Shown here piece by piece: positions 8,303 through 16,737 of a stretch of 64,000 nucleotides of DNA. Within the stretch, counting starts at the first letter, position 1, and each line of letters begins with the position of its first letter. The notes below the pieces were generated by a model, which was not told the DNA's origin, searched no databases, and worked only from the letters and a program-made list of their open reading frames with translations. The stretch covers positions 1-64,000 of the forward strand of contig CAWERW010000016.1 of the NCBI GenBank assembly GCA_963811595.1. The letters are read 5' to 3'. The translations under genes and the position numbers were made by a program. This DNA is from DASQFQ01 sp963811595. GTDB lineage: Bacteria; Actinomycetota; Thermoleophilia; Solirubrobacterales; Solirubrobacteraceae.

Positions 8303-9684
8303 AACACGTTCGCGCTGAGCCAGTCGGCGGCGAAGAACAGCACGAAGAACGGCGCGATCCCCCACATCAGCGGGTGCACGTCGCGCGCCTTGCCGGTCGC
8401 GACCATGGCGAGCACGTAGCTGAGCACGCCGAGCCCGATGCCGGCCGCGATCGAGAACGTCAGCGGGATGCCGGCGATCGTGAAGAAGGCCGGGATCGAG
8501 GACTCCGGCCGGGTCCAGTCGATGTCCGCGACGATGCGGATCATCAGGTAGCCGACCATGATCAGCGCCGGGGCGATGGCCGGGTGGATGAACGTCTCCT
8601 CCCCCACCTGCACGTCCTGGCCGACCAGCGCGATGATCGGCGTGAAGAAGATCGCCAGCCCGAACAGCGCCGCGACCACGATCGACGAGAGGCCGGTGCG
8701 CGCGCCCTCGGCGACGCCGGCGCCGCTCTCCACGTAGGTCGTCACCGACGAGGTGCCCATCGCGCCGCCGAACGAGGCGGCCGCGGAGTCGACCACGAGC
8801 AGGCGGTCGGTGCCCTCCATCTCGCCGCGCTCGTCGATCAGATCGCCCGAGCGGCCGACCGCGACCGCCGTGCCGATGGTGTCGAAGAAGTCGGTCATGA
8901 ACAGCGCGAAGATCACCGGGATCAGCGCGACGGTCAGCGCGTCGGCGAGGTTCGCGGGATCCAGCCCGTCGCCGATCGTCGAGAAGTCGCTCGACCCCGG
9001 GACGTCGATCACGCCGTCCGGGCCGTCGAGGACCCCGAAGATCAGCCCCAGCAGGTAGGAGGCGACCACGCCGAGGATGACCGCGCCGGGCACCCGCCGG
9101 GCCACCAGCACGACGGCGACCGCGATGCCGCCGAGCGCGATCAGCGGCGGGCCGTTCGTGAGGTCGCCGAGCCCGATCCCCGTCGCCGGGTTGTTGACCA
9201 CGATGCCGGCCTCGCGCAGGCCGACGAGCGTGATGAACAGGCCGATGCCGACGCCGATCGAGAGCTTGAGCTCAAGCGGGACGGCGCGCAGGATCGCGCC
9301 CCGGAGGCCGGCCAGCACCAGCACCAGAGCGATCAGGCCCTCGATCACGATGATCGCCATCGCCACCGGCCACTCGAGCCCGCGGCCCAGCACGATGTCG
9401 AACGCCACCACGGCGTTGATGCCGAGCCCCGGCGCCAGCGCGAACGGCAGGTTCGTGAACAGCCCCATCGCCAGCGTGGCGACGCACGACGCGATCGCCG
9501 TCGCCACCGCGACGGCGGTGAACGGCATGTCCGCCGCCGACAGGATCGCCGGGTTGACGAACAGGATGTAGCTCATCGTCAGGAACGTCGCGAGGCCGCC
9601 CAGGGCCTCGGCGCGCACAGAGGTGCCGCGCTCCGTGAGGCGGAAGCGGCGCTCGAGGAATCCGGTTTCGCTGGCGGCGGTCAT
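8299..9684 (-). CDS. NCS2 family purine permease (AzgA/PbuG-like)
   Basis: A 461-aa integral membrane protein with about 13-14 hydrophobic segments. It carries the AzgA-type hallmarks TFLTMSYILFVNPAIL (TM1), LAPGLGINAVVAF (the substrate-site region), FFDTIGTAVAVG and GTSSVTTYVESGAGVAEGARTG. This group imports adenine, guanine or hypoxanthine with protons across the cytoplasmic membrane. It is divergent from uraD across 47 bp that contain two inverted repeats, fitting a role in supplying the purine pathway. Confidence 0.9.
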   Translation of the reverse strand: MTAASETGFLERRFRLTERGTSVRAEALGGLATFLTMSYILFVNPAILSAADMPFTAVAVATAIASCVATLAMGLFTNLPFALAPGLGINAVVAFDIVLGRGLEWPVAMAIIVIEGLIALVLVLAGLRGAILRAVPLELKLSIGVGIGLFITLVGLREAGIVVNNPATGIGLGDLTNGPPLIALGGIAVAVVLVARRVPGAVILGVVASYLLGLIFGVLDGPDGVIDVPGSSDFSTIGDGLDPANLADALTVALIPVIFALFMTDFFDTIGTAVAVGRSGDLIDERGEMEGTDRLLVVDSAAASFGGAMGTSSVTTYVESGAGVAEGARTGLSSIVVAALFGLAIFFTPIIALVGQDVQVGEETFIHPAIAPALIMVGYLMIRIVADIDWTRPESSIPAFFTIAGIPLTFSIAAGIGLGVLSYVLAMVATGKARDVHPLMWGIAPFFVLFFAADWLSANVF

Positions 9685-9685
9685 G

Positions 9686-9709
9686 GGGCCCGAAGATAAG
9701 GGCGGGCCC
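9686..9709. promoter_or_regulatory. Inverted repeat in the permease/uraD divergent region
   Basis: GGGCCCG (9686-9692) and CGGGCCC (9703-9709) form a perfect 7-bp dyad with a 10-nt spacer. It lies just upstream of the permease ATG, in the 47-bp gap shared with uraD. It may be the operator of a purine or urate-responsive repressor, but no regulator gene is adjacent. Confidence 0.4.
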
Positions 9710-9715
9710 GGACGA

Positions 9716-9726
9716 TGATTGAATCA
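9716..9726. promoter_or_regulatory. Short dyad TGATT-G-AATCA before uraD
   Basis: An 11-bp perfect dyad ends 5 nt before the uraD GTG and is AT-rich against its background. It could be an operator half-site pair or overlap a -10 region. No known consensus is claimed. Confidence 0.35.
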
Positions 9727-9731
9727 GCCGT

Positions 9732-10196
9732 GTGACCGACCGCGACACGTTCGTCGCCACCTACGGGCCGCTGTTCGAGCACTCGCCGTGGGTCGCCGAG
9801 GATGCCTACGCCAAGGGCCCGTTCAGCGACGACGGCGAGGTCTACGAGGCGCTCACCGCCGCGATGTACGAAGCGCCGCGCGCGCGCCAGCTCGCGCTCC
9901 TCCGCGCCCACCCCGACCTCGGCGCGAAGGCGAGGATGACGCCCGACTCCGCGCGCGAGCAGACCGGCGCCGGCCTCGACCGCCTCACCCCGGACGAGTA
10001 CGAGGCGTTGATGGACGCGAACGCCGCCTACAAGGAGCGCTTCGGCATGCCGTTCGTCATCTGCGTCGGCGAGCACGACAAGGGCTCGATCATCGCCGCC
10101 GCGCAGGAGCGCGTGCGCAACGAGCCGGACGCGGAGGTCGACACCGCGCTGCGCGAGGTCGCCAAGATCGCCAAGCTGCGGATGGAGCGGATGTGA
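9732..10196 (+). CDS. uraD: OHCU decarboxylase
   Basis: 2-oxo-4-hydroxy-4-carboxy-5-ureidoimidazoline decarboxylase, the step that yields S-allantoin. It has 154 aa, the normal length. The catalytic His lies in LLRAHPDLG (H60), and the C-terminal block FGMPFVICVGEHDKGSI is characteristic. The GTG start at 9732 gives the expected N-terminus. Its TGA overlaps the GTG of the urate oxidase gene (GTGA), so the two are translationally coupled. It opens a seven-gene run of the same pathway. Confidence 0.92.
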   Translation: MTDRDTFVATYGPLFEHSPWVAEDAYAKGPFSDDGEVYEALTAAMYEAPRARQLALLRAHPDLGAKARMTPDSAREQTGAGLDRLTPDEYEALMDANAAYKERFGMPFVICVGEHDKGSIIAAAQERVRNEPDAEVDTALREVAKIAKLRMERM

Positions 10197-10993
10197 GGAT
10201 CTCCTACGGCAAGCTGCGCGTCCCGCTCCAGCGGGTCGTCGAGCGCGACGGGCGCCACGACGTGCTCGCCGCCGAGGTCAGCGTCGAGGTCCTCGGCGAG
10301 AACTTCGTGGCCGCCTACACCGAGGGCGACAACCGCGAGGTCGTCGCCACCGACACGATGAAGAACTTCATCCTGCGCGAGTCGCTGGCCTACGAGGGCG
10401 ACACGCTGGAGGGGCTGATCGTGCACCTCGGCAGGGGCTTCCTGGCCACCTACCCGGTCATGGAGGCCGTCCGCATGACCGGCCGCGAGCACCGCTTCGA
10501 CCGCGTCTCCGGCAAGCTGTTCGCACGCGAGCACGGCGACCACGGCGTCGCCACCGCCGAGCTGGACGCCGGTGGGCTCACGGACCTGCGCAGCGGCCGC
10601 GAGGACCTGCAGCTGCTCAAGGTCACCGGCAGCGCGTTCACCCGCTTCGCCCGCGACGACTACACGACGCTGCCGGAGCGCGTCGACCGCCCGCTGTTCA
10701 TCCGCATGGACGTGCACTGGCGCTACGGCGACCCCGAGCGCGACCACGTCGACTCGGGCCAGGTGCGCGACCAGCTCGCCGCCACCTTCGACGACTTCGT
10801 CAGCGAGTCGATCCAGCACCTCGTGCACGAGATGGGCCTCCGCATGCTCGACCGCTGGCCGCAGATCGCCGAGGTCCGCTTCGAGGCCGAGAACCTCACG
10901 CGCGACCCCGCCGGCGACGACGGCGGGCGCAGGATCTACACCGACCCGTTCCCCGCCCAAGGCCTGATCACGCTGACGCTGGAGCGCGGGTGA
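10193..10993 (+). CDS. pucL: Urate oxidase (uricase)
   Basis: Cofactor-independent T-fold oxidase converting urate to 5-hydroxyisourate. At 266 aa it is a little shorter than the usual ~295-300. The catalytic Lys lies in ISYGKLRV (K7) and the Thr of the charge relay in VATDTMKN (T53). The C-terminal region keeps QHLVHEMG and a ligand-region stretch ending in EAENL. The GTG at 10193 overlaps the uraD stop; an earlier in-frame start would run through uraD. The order uraD-pucL-uraH matches the three chemical steps from urate to allantoin. Confidence 0.93.
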   Translation: MRISYGKLRVPLQRVVERDGRHDVLAAEVSVEVLGENFVAAYTEGDNREVVATDTMKNFILRESLAYEGDTLEGLIVHLGRGFLATYPVMEAVRMTGREHRFDRVSGKLFAREHGDHGVATAELDAGGLTDLRSGREDLQLLKVTGSAFTRFARDDYTTLPERVDRPLFIRMDVHWRYGDPERDHVDSGQVRDQLAATFDDFVSESIQHLVHEMGLRMLDRWPQIAEVRFEAENLTRDPAGDDGGRRIYTDPFPAQGLITLTLERG

Positions 10994-11310
10994 GCGGCCG
11001 GCTCACCACGCACGTGCTCGACACCGCGCACGGACGGCCGGCGGCCGGCGTGCCGATCGAGCTGTTCCGGCTCGACCCCCGCACGGCGGTGAAGGCCGTC
11101 GCCACGAACGCCGACGGCCGCACCGACGAGCCGCTGCTCACCACGCTCGAGGTCGGCCGCTACGAGCTGGTCTTCTTCGTGGGCGCCTACTTCGGCGAGG
11201 GCCTCTTCGACGACGTGCCGATCCGCTTCCGCATCGACGACGCCGACGCGCATTACCACGTGCCGCTGCTCGTCTCTCCCTGGGCCTACAGCACGTACCG
11301 GGGCAGTTGA
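10990..11310 (+). CDS. uraH: 5-Hydroxyisourate hydrolase
   Basis: A transthyretin-like protein of 106 aa that hydrolyses 5-hydroxyisourate to OHCU. It has the N-terminal LTTHVLDTAHGRPA (active-site His), the internal HYHVPLLVSPWAYSTY and the diagnostic C-terminal YRGS. The family works as a tetramer with the active site at the dimer interface. The GTG start overlaps the uricase stop by 4 bp, and its own stop overlaps the next TTG. No periplasmic signal is present. Confidence 0.95.
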   Translation: MSGRLTTHVLDTAHGRPAAGVPIELFRLDPRTAVKAVATNADGRTDEPLLTTLEVGRYELVFFVGAYFGEGLFDDVPIRFRIDDADAHYHVPLLVSPWAYSTYRGS

Positions 11311-12492
11311 GCAGCGCCGCGACGGTCCTCGAGCGCTGCACCCGGCTCGGCGAGGTCAGCGAGGAGCCCGGCCGCCTGGTGCGCCGCTTCGCCACCCCCG
11401 CGATGCGGGAGGCGAACGACCTGGTGGGCGGCTGGATGCGCGAGGCCGGCCTCGACGTCCGCACGGACGCCGCCGGGAACCTGATCGGGCGTCGCGAGGG
11501 CGGCGCGCGCACGCTCGTGCTCGGCTCGCACCTGGACACCGTGATCGACGCGGGGCGCTACGACGGGCCGCTCGGCGTGCTCGCCGCGATCGCGCTCGTG
11601 GAGCGGCTGCCGGAGCTGCCGTTCGCGGTCGAGGTGGTCGGCTTCGCCGACGAGGAGGGCGTGCGCTACCCGACCTCGTTCCTGGGCTCGAGCGCGTTCG
11701 CCGGCAGCTTCCGGCGCGAGTGGCTGGAGCTCCACGACGCCGACGGGATCACGCTGGCCGACGCGCTGCGCGACTTCGGTGGCGACCCCGAGAGCATCGA
11801 GGCCCGACAGGACCTGCTCGGCTACTGCGAGCTGCACATCGAGCAAGGGCCGGTGCTCGAGCGCCGCGGCGCGCCGGTCGGCGTCGTCAGCGCGATCACC
11901 GGCCAGACCCAGGCCGAGCTGACCTTCCGCGGCGAGGCCGGCCACGCCGGCACCGTGCCGATGACCGCCCGCCGCGACGCGCTCGCCACCGCGGCGGAGT
12001 GGATGGTCGCCGCGGAGGCGCTCACGCGCGGCCGCCGCGGGCCTGGTCGCGACCGTTGGGCGGATCGCCGTCGAGCCGGGCGCGCGCAACGTCATCCCCG
12101 GCGCGGCGTGGCTGTCGCTCGACGTGCGGCACACCGACGACGACCTGCGCCGCCGGGCGGTCGCCGACCTGCGCGCGGAGGCCGAGCGGGTCGCTGCGGG
12201 CCGCGAGGTCGCGCTGCAGTGGGACGACCGCGGCGAGAGCGCGGCGGTGCCGACCTCGCCGGAGCTGACCGACCGCCTCGCCGCAGCCGTCGAGGCCGTC
12301 GGCCTGCGGCCCGAGACGCTGCCCAGCGGCGCCGGCCACGACGGCGTGGCGATGGCGGCCGTCGCCCCGATCGCGATGCTGTTCGTGCGCTGCGAGCGCG
12401 GCATCAGCCACAACCCGGCCGAGGCGGTCGCGGAGGCCGATGTCGCGGTCGCGCTCGACGTGCTCGAGCGCTTCGTCGGGGACCTCGCGTGA
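11307..12492 (+). CDS. Allantoate amidohydrolase, M20 family (frameshifted)
   Basis: Zinc hydrolase related to AllC/HyuC and N-carbamoylases, expected to convert allantoate to ureidoglycine or ureidoglycolate. Metal ligands are visible in GSHLDTV (H75), GRYDGPLG (D86), ADEEGVRYP and CELHIEQGP; a late GISHNPAE completes the site. The frame breaks near nt 12032: removing one C changes TRGRRG... to TRGAAGLVATVGRIAVEPG, the expected dimerisation-domain sequence. The C-terminal part then reads to 12492. The inserted base would kill the enzyme unless it is a sequencing error. TTG start and GTG of allB both overlap by 4 bp. Confidence 0.88.
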
Positions 12493-13745
12493 TCGACCTG
12501 ATCGTCCGCGGCGACGAGCGGGACATCGCGGTCGAGGACGGCGTCATCGCCGGCATCGCGCCCGCGATCGGCGAGCCGGCGCGCGAGGAGGTCGACGCGC
12601 GCGGGCTCCATGTGCTGCCGGGGGCGATCGACGCCCACGTGCACTTCAACGACCCGGGCCGCGCCGACTGGGAGGGCTGGGCGACGGGCACCGCCGCGCT
12701 CGCCGCGGGCGGCGCGACCGCGTGCATCGAGATGCCGCTCAACGCCCACCCGCCCACCGTCGACGGCGCCGCCTTCGACGCCAAGGTCGCCGCGGCGACG
12801 GGCCACGCGGCCGTCGACTTCGCGCTGTGGGGCGGGCTCGTGCCCGGCGACCTCGACCGCCTCGACGAGCTCGCCGCCCGCGGCGTGGTCGGCTTCAAGG
12901 CGTTCATGTGCGACTCGGGGATCGAGGACTTCCAGGCGGTCGATGACGACGCGCTCGGCGCCGGCATGCAGCGCGCCGCCGCGGTCGGTCTCCCCGTCGC
13001 CGTCCACGCCGAGCGCCCGTCGGGGCTGCGGGCGCCGCGCGACGGGAGCTGGCAGGAGTGGGCCGCGTCGCGACCGCCGGCCGCCGAGCTGGCCGCGATC
13101 GAGCGCGCGCTCGAGCTCGCGGAGGAGACCGGCTGCTCGCTGCACGTCGTCCACGTCTCGATCGCCGAGGGGGTCGCCGCGGTGGCCGCGGCGCGCAGCC
13201 GCGGCGTCGACGCCAGCTGCGAGACCTGCCCGCACTACCTCGTGCTGCGCGCCGCCGACATGGAGCGGCTCGGCACGCTCGCCAAGTGCGCGCCCCCGCT
13301 GCGCGCCGACCCCGAGGCGCTGTGGGAGCAGCTCGAGCACGTGACGCTCGTCGGCTCCGACCACTCGCCCTGCCCGCCCGCCATGAAGGCCGGCGGCTTC
13401 GACAGCGCATGGGGCGGGATCGCCGGCGCGCAGACGACGCTGCCGCTGCTGCTCGGCGAGGGCCTGCGCCACGGGGTCCCGCTCGAACGTCTCGCCGACC
13501 TCGTCACCGGCGCGCCCGCGCGCCGCTTCCGCCTGCCCGGCAAGGGCCGCCTCGAGGTCGGCGCCGACGCCGACCTCGCGCTGGTGGAGGTCGGCGGCGA
13601 GCACCCCGTCGGCGAGCTTCGCGACCGCCACCGGGCCAACCCGTTCGCGGGCCGCCGGCTCGGCGCCCGCGTCGTCCGTACGCTCCTGCGGGGCCGCACC
13701 GGGACGCACGGCCGGCTGCTCGTCCCCGAGAAGAGAGGAACCTGA
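12489..13745 (+). CDS. allB: Allantoinase
   Basis: Amidohydrolase of 418 aa that opens allantoin to allantoate. The binuclear metal site is visible: DAHVHFNDPGR (H50, H52), the carboxylated lysine in VGFKAFMCDSG (K137), HVVHVS (H219) and ETCPHYL (H249), with VGSDHSPC giving the catalytic Asp. The GTG at 12489 overlaps the stop of the allantoate amidohydrolase (GTGA). A family-typical PARRFRLPGKGRLEVGADADL follows near the C-terminus. Dihydropyrimidinase or hydantoinase is a less likely reading given the neighbours. Confidence 0.92.
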   Translation: MIDLIVRGDERDIAVEDGVIAGIAPAIGEPAREEVDARGLHVLPGAIDAHVHFNDPGRADWEGWATGTAALAAGGATACIEMPLNAHPPTVDGAAFDAKVAAATGHAAVDFALWGGLVPGDLDRLDELAARGVVGFKAFMCDSGIEDFQAVDDDALGAGMQRAAAVGLPVAVHAERPSGLRAPRDGSWQEWAASRPPAAELAAIERALELAEETGCSLHVVHVSIAEGVAAVAAARSRGVDASCETCPHYLVLRAADMERLGTLAKCAPPLRADPEALWEQLEHVTLVGSDHSPCPPAMKAGGFDSAWGGIAGAQTTLPLLLGEGLRHGVPLERLADLVTGAPARRFRLPGKGRLEVGADADLALVEVGGEHPVGELRDRHRANPFAGRRLGARVVRTLLRGRTGTHGRLLVPEKRGT

Positions 13746-14159
13746 ATGAGCGACCTGAAGATCACCGCCGGACCCTTCGAGTTCCGCGCCCGCTGGGAGC
13801 GCGAGGCCGCGCCGAACACGTGCGCGGCGTTCGAGCAGCTGCTCCCGTTCCGCAACAAGATCATCCACGTGCGCTGGAGCGGCGAGTCGGCGTGGATCCC
13901 GCTCGGCGACATGAGCACGGGGCTGGAGTTCGAGAACCACACGAGCCACCCCGCCCCCGGCGAGATCCTGCTCTACCCCGGCGGCTACAGCGAGACCGAG
14001 ATCCTCTTCCCCTACGGCGGGACGATGTTCGCGAGCATCATGGGCCAGCTCGCGGGCAACCACTTCCTCACCGTCACCGAGGGCCGCGAGCAGCTGCGCG
14101 AGCTCGGGCGCACCGTGCTGTGGGAAGGCGCGCAGGACATCGTCTTCGAGGCGGCCTGA
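13746..14159 (+). CDS. DUF3830 family protein
   Basis: A 137-aa protein with a cyclophilin-like beta-barrel family signature (APNTCAAFEQLLPF, then HVRWSGESAWIPLGD and EILLYPGG). Its ATG follows the allB stop directly, with GAGAGGAA as ribosome site about 8 nt upstream. Proteins of this family turn up near hydantoin, allantoin and pyrimidine amidohydrolases, but I know no proven activity. Its place in this operon suggests a role in ureide metabolism, perhaps as a binding or accessory protein. Confidence 0.8.
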   Translation: MSDLKITAGPFEFRARWEREAAPNTCAAFEQLLPFRNKIIHVRWSGESAWIPLGDMSTGLEFENHTSHPAPGEILLYPGGYSETEILFPYGGTMFASIMGQLAGNHFLTVTEGREQLRELGRTVLWEGAQDIVFEAA

Positions 14160-14506
14160 TGCCGGATCCCTCGCATCAGGTCCTCGCGCGAGTCCACGGC
14201 GTGGCCGCGCGGAGCGATGACCTCAGGGCGGCCGCCGCGGAGCTCGCGCGCTCGTCCGCCGCGGAGGAAGGGTGCCTCGGGTTCGAGGTCCTGGCCGTGC
14301 CCGGAGCGAAGGCGGAGCTCGTGCTCCTCAGCGCGTGGCGAAGCGAGCGCGAGATGCGCGCGCACTTCAGATCGGCGGCCTACGGCCGCTACGTGTCCGC
14401 GGTGACGGATCTGCTCACCCGCCCGAGCGACGTGACCGTCCACGCGATCTCCGGCACGGTCCACCCGATCGCCGACCTGTCGACTGAACCGGGGCGCGCG
14501 AGCTGA
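14159..14506 (+). CDS. Antibiotic biosynthesis monooxygenase (ABM) domain protein
   Basis: A 115-aa dimeric alpha-beta barrel protein. The ABM pattern is visible: a strand HQVLARVHGVA, the helix ELARSSAAEEGCLGFEVL, then ELVLLSAWRSEREMRAHFRS and a C-terminal hydrophobic strand. The ATG overlaps the DUF3830 stop (TGATG), so it belongs to the allantoin operon. ABM proteins include cofactor-free oxygenases and isomerases; a part in uric-acid breakdown is inference only. The start is fixed by the overlap. Confidence 0.75.
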   Translation: MPDPSHQVLARVHGVAARSDDLRAAAAELARSSAAEEGCLGFEVLAVPGAKAELVLLSAWRSEREMRAHFRSAAYGRYVSAVTDLLTRPSDVTVHAISGTVHPIADLSTEPGRAS

Positions 14507-14513
14507 GCCGTCG

Positions 14514-15029
14514 CTAGCTCGCGGTCTCGCGGTGGGGCAGCTTCCAGCCCGGCCGGGGGTAGTGGCAGGTGTAGCCGTTGGGGTAGTGCTGGAGGTAGTC
14601 CTGGTGCTCGGGCTCGGCCTCCCAGAACGGGACGGCGTCGCTGATCTCGGTCACGACCTTGCCGGGCCACAGGCCGGAGGCCTCGACGTCGGCGATCGTG
14701 TCCACGGCGACCTGGCGCTGCTCGTCGCTCGTGGCGAAGATCTCGGAGCGGTAGGAGGAGCCGATGTCGAAGCCCTGGCGGTCCTTCGTCGTCGGGTCGT
14801 GGATCTGGAAGAAGAACTCGAGGATGTCCCGGTAGGAGATGCGCTCGGGGTCGAAGACGATCTCGACCGCCTCGGCGTGACCGGGATGGTTGCGGTACGT
14901 CGGGTGGTCGTTCTCGCCGCCGGTGTAACCGACCCTGGTGGAGATGACTCCGTCACGGTGGCGGAGCAGCTCCTGGACGCCCCAGAAGCAGCCACCCGCG
15001 AGGATGGCGGTCTCGGCGTTGTCGCTCAT
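14514..15029 (-). CDS. msrA: Peptide methionine sulfoxide reductase A
   Basis: A 171-aa enzyme reducing methionine-S-sulfoxide in oxidised proteins. The nucleophilic Cys is in GGCFWGVQ (C14). The substrate-site block GYTGGENDHPTYRNHPGHAEAV and the later YRSEIF and HQDYLQ are typical. A second cysteine near the C-terminus (GYTCHYP) can act as recycling Cys. I chose the ATG at 15029 over a TTG 21 nt upstream because GGGAG lies properly before it. It ends close to and convergent with the allantoin operon. Confidence 0.95.
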   Translation of the reverse strand: MSDNAETAILAGGCFWGVQELLRHRDGVISTRVGYTGGENDHPTYRNHPGHAEAVEIVFDPERISYRDILEFFFQIHDPTTKDRQGFDIGSSYRSEIFATSDEQRQVAVDTIADVEASGLWPGKVVTEISDAVPFWEAEPEHQDYLQHYPNGYTCHYPRPGWKLPHRETAS

Positions 15030-15078
15030 CGCGGTCTCCCTTCCTTCCAAGTTCTGTGTCCATCCGAGTGTGACGCAT

Positions 15079-15792
15079 TCAGCCGGACGCGTCCTCGTCT
15101 CGGCGGCTCATCACCCCCAGGTCCTCGATCGATCTGCGCAGCAGGCGCGAGACGTGCATCTGCGAGATCCCGGACCGCTCGGCGATCTCGCGCTGGCTCA
15201 GGTCCTCCTCGAAGCGCATGCGCACGATCTCGCGCTGGCGCTGAGGCAGCTCGGCCAGCCAGCCGTCCAGCACGACGCCGTGCTCCGCCCGGGTCATCTC
15301 GCGATCCACGCCACCGAGGGTCTCCACGAGCGGCTCCCTGCCGTCCGGGTGGGCCGGCTCGTCGAGCGAGCGGCTGAACGTGGCGTCCGCGGCTTCCAGC
15401 GCCTCGAGGATCTCCTCGGGGCTGACGAGCATGGCCTTCGCCAGCTCCGCGACGGTGGGCGCTCGCTGGAGCTGACCCGACAACGCCTCGGTGACGGGTG
15501 CGAGCGCGAGGATCAGGTTCTGCAGCTTGCGCGGGACGTGCAGCCGCCAGGTCCGGTCGCGCAGGTGCCAGCGCAGCTCGCCGAGGATGGTCGGCACGGC
15601 GTACGACGAGAACTTCGTCCCGCGCTCGGGATCGAAGCGATCGACCGCCTTCACCAGGCCGATGTACGCGACCTGGACGAGATCCTCACGCGAGTCGCTG
15701 CTCCGGCGAAAGCGCCACGCGAGCCTGCCGGCGAGCGGCATGAACTCCTCGATCAGCGCGGCCCGCGCGCCGGGGTCGACCACGTGGGTCAT
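15079..15792 (-). CDS. RNA polymerase sigma factor, SigB/SigF-type
   Basis: A 237-aa group 3 sigma-70 factor. Region 2 is at residues ~25-80 (SREDLVQVAYIGLVKAVDRFDPERGTKFSSYA), region 3 at ~95-150, and region 4 carries RQREIVRMRFEEDLSQREIAERSGISQMHVSRLLRR. Its ATG overlaps the stop of the desaturase gene by 4 bp. The STAS-domain anti-sigma antagonist heads the same operon, so partner-switching control is likely, though the anti-sigma kinase itself is not in the window. Confidence 0.93.
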   Translation of the reverse strand: MTHVVDPGARAALIEEFMPLAGRLAWRFRRSSDSREDLVQVAYIGLVKAVDRFDPERGTKFSSYAVPTILGELRWHLRDRTWRLHVPRKLQNLILALAPVTEALSGQLQRAPTVAELAKAMLVSPEEILEALEAADATFSRSLDEPAHPDGREPLVETLGGVDREMTRAEHGVVLDGWLAELPQRQREIVRMRFEEDLSQREIAERSGISQMHVSRLLRRSIEDLGVMSRRDEDASG

Positions 15793-16733
15793 GCCCCTGT
15801 GGATCCGCGCTTCGCCTGCTGCCGTGCAGGGCTGATGCGGATCACGTCCCAGGCCAGGTGGCAGCGCTCGAGTCCGGCGATCAGCCACGCGCTGGGGTCG
15901 ACCTGGCGGCGGCCGAGGCCGTGCCGGGCCGAGGTCGGGAAGGCGTGATGGTTGTTGTGCCAGGCCTCGCCGAAGGCGAACGGCGCCAGCCAGCCGAGGT
16001 TGCGCGACTCGTCGCCGGTGGCGAACGGCCGCCGGCCGAAGAAGTGGCACAGCGAGTTGATGCTGAAGGTGACGTGATGCAGGAGGAACAAGCGGACGAC
16101 CCCGCCCCACAGGAGCCCGGTCAGCGCTCCCGCCAGCGTGCCGGTCAGGGCGAAGCCGAGGCCGAACGGGAGCGCCAGCCCGGCGATCGCCCACAGCGGG
16201 AAGGTGCGGCTGATGAATCGCAGGTCGGGGTCGGCGAGCAGGTCCTTCGCGTAGCGGGCCGGGTTGGCCATGTCCCTGCCGCGGAACATCCAGCCGACAT
16301 GCGCGTGCGCGAGGCCGTGCAGCGCTCCGCGCCAGCCCGGAGCCTCATCGACGTGCGGGCTGTGCGGGTCGCCCGGCTGGTCCGAGTGGGCGTGGTGCTT
16401 GCGGTGGGTCGAGACCCACTCGATCACCGGGCCCTCGACCGCCATCGAGCCGAGCACGGCGAAGACCGCGCGGACGGCGCGCGTGGTCTTGAAGCTCCGG
16501 TGGGTGAACAACCGGTGGAAGCCGACGGTGACGCCGAACCCGGTCAGCGTGTAGGTGATCGCCAGCACGACCAGGTCGTGCCAGTTCAGGCTCCCTCCCC
16601 ATGCCAGCCAGCCCGCGACCAGCAGCGCGGCGGGCGGCAGCCCGAAGACGATCGTCCGCACGATCCGCTCGGAGGTCTCGTTGACGATCGGGACCGTCTC
16701 AGCCGCCCGGCGGACAGGTGTGGTGGCACTCAT
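15789..16733 (-). CDS. Acyl-CoA / acyl-lipid delta-9 fatty acid desaturase
   Basis: A 314-aa di-iron membrane desaturase. The three histidine boxes are HRLFTH (73-78), HRKHH (110-114) and HNNHH (259-263), with hydrophobic pairs at ~30-70 and ~175-215. The family introduces a double bond into membrane fatty acids using O2 and ferredoxin or NADPH-linked electrons. It lies between an anti-anti-sigma gene and a SigB-like sigma gene, with a 4-bp overlap to the latter, which suggests that membrane fluidity is adjusted as part of the same stress response. Confidence 0.9.
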   Translation of the reverse strand: MSATTPVRRAAETVPIVNETSERIVRTIVFGLPPAALLVAGWLAWGGSLNWHDLVVLAITYTLTGFGVTVGFHRLFTHRSFKTTRAVRAVFAVLGSMAVEGPVIEWVSTHRKHHAHSDQPGDPHSPHVDEAPGWRGALHGLAHAHVGWMFRGRDMANPARYAKDLLADPDLRFISRTFPLWAIAGLALPFGLGFALTGTLAGALTGLLWGGVVRLFLLHHVTFSINSLCHFFGRRPFATGDESRNLGWLAPFAFGEAWHNNHHAFPTSARHGLGRRQVDPSAWLIAGLERCHLAWDVIRISPARQQAKRGSTGA

Positions 16734-16737
16734 CAGG

